Assembly: GCA_027314645.1 (NCBI GenBank)
Contig: DAHVAL010000002.1
Location: 124,001 to 188,000, forward strand
DNA from: Nitrospirota bacterium
GTDB lineage: Bacteria; Nitrospirota; Leptospirillia; Leptospirillales; Leptospirillaceae
Direction: 5' to 3'
DNA length: 64,000 bases
Shown here: in pieces, positions 62,376 through 64,000 of the stretch
How the letters are laid out: each line of letters begins with the position of its first letter
Numbering within the stretch: the first letter of the stretch is position 1
Notes under the pieces: generated by a model
Told to the model about the DNA's origin: nothing
Databases searched by the model: none
Seen by the model: only the letters and a program-made list of their open reading frames with translations
Translations under genes and position numbers: made by a program

Positions 62376-63216
62376 TCTAAGATCCATCCTTACGCTTGCA
62401 CAAGAGGGGGGGAAACCGCTCCCCCTCATCATGGGGATCATCAATCTGACCCCCGATTCTTTTTCCCAGGACGGTCTGCTCACTAAGGATGCATCGATCG
62501 TGGACTATGCCCGTCACCTCGTCGATTCTGGGGCCGACATCCTCGATATCGGAGCCTCCTCCACCCGGCCGGGTTCAAAGCCCGTCCCTTTGGAGGAGGA
62601 ACGATCCCGTCTGTTCCCAGCGATCGAAGCACTGTCGGAGATCTCCGTCCCACTGTCCATCGACACCCGGCGGCCAGAAATCTTTCAGGAGGCCCTGCCC
62701 CTCGGAGCTTCTCTGATCAACGATGTCGGTGGACTCATGGATCCAGGATTCATGACCATCCTAAAGGAAAATCCGAACGTCATGGCCGTTGTCATGCATA
62801 TGCAGGGGACCCCGGAAACGATGCAGCGCCACCCGACTTACACCCATGTCATCTCCGAAGTTCGTGACTTCCTGCGATCCCGGAAAACCGCCCTTGGCCA
62901 GGAAGGGATCGATCCTTCACGCCTCATCTTTGATCCGGGACTGGGGTTCGGAAAGACCCTCGACCACAACCTGGCTCTTCTCCGGCAGATCGAGGATTTT
63001 TCCGAATTGGGACCCATTCTCGTGGGACCCTCGCGAAAACGCTTTTTGGACGACCCCGCCCATCCGCTCCCGCCGGAAGATCGCGACATTTCCACCGGAG
63101 CCGTCGTGGCGTGGTGCACCCTCCACAAGACGGCGATGATCCGGACCCATCGGCCCGACATCGCCTGGCAGGTCCGCCGGGTCCTTCGGTCGATCGAGGG
63201 GACCCCCCATGTATAA
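62365..63216 (+). CDS. folP: Dihydropteroate synthase
   Basis: It joins p-aminobenzoate to the pterin in folate synthesis. The 283 residues contain [12 protein letters not shown] near residue 23, Ile-Gly-Ala-Ser-Ser-Thr-Arg-Pro-Gly near residue 68, Ile-Asn-Asp-Val-Gly and Phe-Asp-Pro-Gly-Leu-Gly-Phe-Gly-Lys. The ftsH-folP order is common, and cdaA follows with a short overlap. Confidence 0.97.
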   Translation: MPPDLRSILTLAQEGGKPLPLIMGIINLTPDSFSQDGLLTKDASIVDYARHLVDSGADILDIGASSTRPGSKPVPLEEERSRLFPAIEALSEISVPLSIDTRRPEIFQEALPLGASLINDVGGLMDPGFMTILKENPNVMAVVMHMQGTPETMQRHPTYTHVISEVRDFLRSRKTALGQEGIDPSRLIFDPGLGFGKTLDHNLALLRQIEDFSELGPILVGPSRKRFLDDPAHPLPPEDRDISTGAVVAWCTLHKTAMIRTHRPDIAWQVRRVLRSIEGTPHV

Positions 63217-64000
63217 CGTGATATCGTGGGACTTTTGGCGGAATCTTCTCGACATCCTCGCCGTCTGGTTCATTTTCTATCAGATTCTCCTCCTGATCCG
63301 CGGGACCCGGGCGTTCCAGATGGTGATCGGGGTTCTTGTGTTTTTGCTGGTCTTTTTCGTCTCGGGCTGGTTGAAGCTCTACACGCTCAACTGGCTGATC
63401 ACGAGCTTCTGGTCTCAGATTGTCCTGGCTCTTTTGATTCTTTTCCAGCCGGAAATCAGGAAGGCGCTGGCAAGAGTCGGGAAAAGCCCTCTGCTGCTTG
63501 GAATCCCCTTAGGCGACGCCTCCCTGGACATTGAGGAACTTGTCAAGGCGATCCAGACCCTCAGTCGGCGCGGAATCGGGGGAATCATCGTTGTCGAGCG
63601 CAACACCGATCTCTCGGAGATTGTCGAGGTCGGTGTTGCGCTCGACGCCGTCATCTCCAACGAATTGTTGGTCAGCCTTTTTCTTCCCTATTCCCCCATT
63701 CATGACGGAGCGGCCATCATCCGTAAGAACAGGATCGCCTCCGCGGGATGTTTTCTCCCGATTTCCCTTTCCTCCGACCTGTCCCGGCAATATGGGACCC
63801 GCTACCGCGCCGCTATCGGAATCACCGAGGAAACGGATGCCGTGGCGCTGGTGGTCTCCGAAGAAACCTCCCAAGTGTCCCTGGTGGTGGCGGGAAGGGT
63901 TACGCCGCAAACCGACATGATTCTCTTGAGGCAGACCCTTACGCGACTCTTTCGCAAGGAAAGCCGCCCCTCAAAAAACAGAAAGATTCATACGCTCAGA
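63209..64000 (+). CDS. cdaA: Diadenylate cyclase CdaA (cut by window end)
   Basis: It synthesises c-di-AMP from two ATP. The frame is open from the ATG at 63209 to the last base (264 codons without a stop), so the 3' end is missing. Three N-terminal membrane helices (about residues 10-30, 37-55 and 60-80) precede a DAC domain with Asp166-Gly-Ala and Gly-Thr-Arg-Tyr-Arg-Ala-Ala. The second motif has Tyr where His is usual. The folP-cdaA order, often followed by ybbR and glmM, fits the family. Confidence 0.94.
   Translation, partial: MYNVISWDFWRNLLDILAVWFIFYQILLLIRGTRAFQMVIGVLVFLLVFFVSGWLKLYTLNWLITSFWSQIVLALLILFQPEIRKALARVGKSPLLLGIPLGDASLDIEELVKAIQTLSRRGIGGIIVVERNTDLSEIVEVGVALDAVISNELLVSLFLPYSPIHDGAAIIRKNRIASAGCFLPISLSSDLSRQYGTRYRAAIGITEETDAVALVVSEETSQVSLVVAGRVTPQTDMILLRQTLTRLFRKESRPSKNRKIHTLR

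Overview
The window looks like a chromosomal segment of a Gram-negative, acidophilic iron oxidiser of the genus Leptospirillum (Nitrospirota), probably a group II type such as L. ferriphilum or L. rubarum. This is an inference from gene content and not from a database match. The pointers are a Kdo/lipopolysaccharide pathway, an actinobacterial-order proteasome locus with a Pup/UBact-like modifier ending in Arg-Thr-Gly-Glu, a RuBisCO-like protein, a VIT/CCC1-type metal transporter and a cbb3-related respiratory cluster. Coding is dense, most neighbours overlap by 4 bp (ATGA/GTGA/TTGA), and GTG and TTG starts are common.

Layout. 0-10.4 kb (+): a small DUF2892 protein, then lepA-lepB, a heptose/PfkB kinase, kdsB, a structured intergenic segment, pyrG, kdsA, kdsD, kdsC, pgsA and plsY. 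Together these cover translation and secretion, CMP-Kdo synthesis (with CTP synthase inside the cluster) and phospholipid synthesis. 10.4-15.1 kb (+): an M23 envelope peptidase, then a histidine kinase, a lipoprotein and a sigma-54 response regulator arranged like qseE-qseG-qseF. 15.2-18.2 kb (-): a TauE-like exporter, a lipoprotein and a cation/proton antiporter. 18.3-20.6 kb (+): a small orphan protein, a PAP2 phosphatase, rlmN and a small membrane protein. 20.7-24.6 kb: cheV (-), a long non-coding stretch ending in a near-perfect sigma-54 promoter for a 50-residue protein, then a LigB-like protein and an Rsm22/METTL17-like methyltransferase (-). hisS (+) follows.

26-33.4 kb (-): a large respiratory cluster starting at a good TTGACA-17-TATTCT promoter. 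It holds a CcoO-like cytochrome c, a second mono-haem cytochrome c, CcoS, CcoG, a SUMF1-domain membrane protein, two short (about 190-residue) CcoN-like proteins that keep the paired-histidine haem helix but not a full subunit I, and several tiny membrane proteins, one of them only 34 residues. An intrinsic terminator divides the cluster in two. 33.5-36.4 kb (+): a VIT-type transporter, thrB and a dihydroorotate-dehydrogenase-like protein.

36.4-43.2 kb (-): a complete bacterial proteasome/modifier locus in the order ATPase (ARC), Dop, modifier, PrcB, PrcA, PafA, behind a TTGACG-17-TAGGAT promoter. 43.2-46.7 kb: a flavin/NAD oxidoreductase (-) divergent from a RuBisCO-like protein (+), a frameshifted MFS transporter (-) and tRNA-Asn (-). 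46.7-51.3 kb (-): an ATP-grasp-like protein, kamA, bluB and a dCTP deaminase. 51.5-64 kb (+): a tetrapyrrole operon (hemX-like, hemA, hemC, cobA-hemD fusion, hemB) running on into ribF, tilS and hpt, then ftsH, folP and the start of the diadenylate cyclase gene cdaA, which is cut by the window end.
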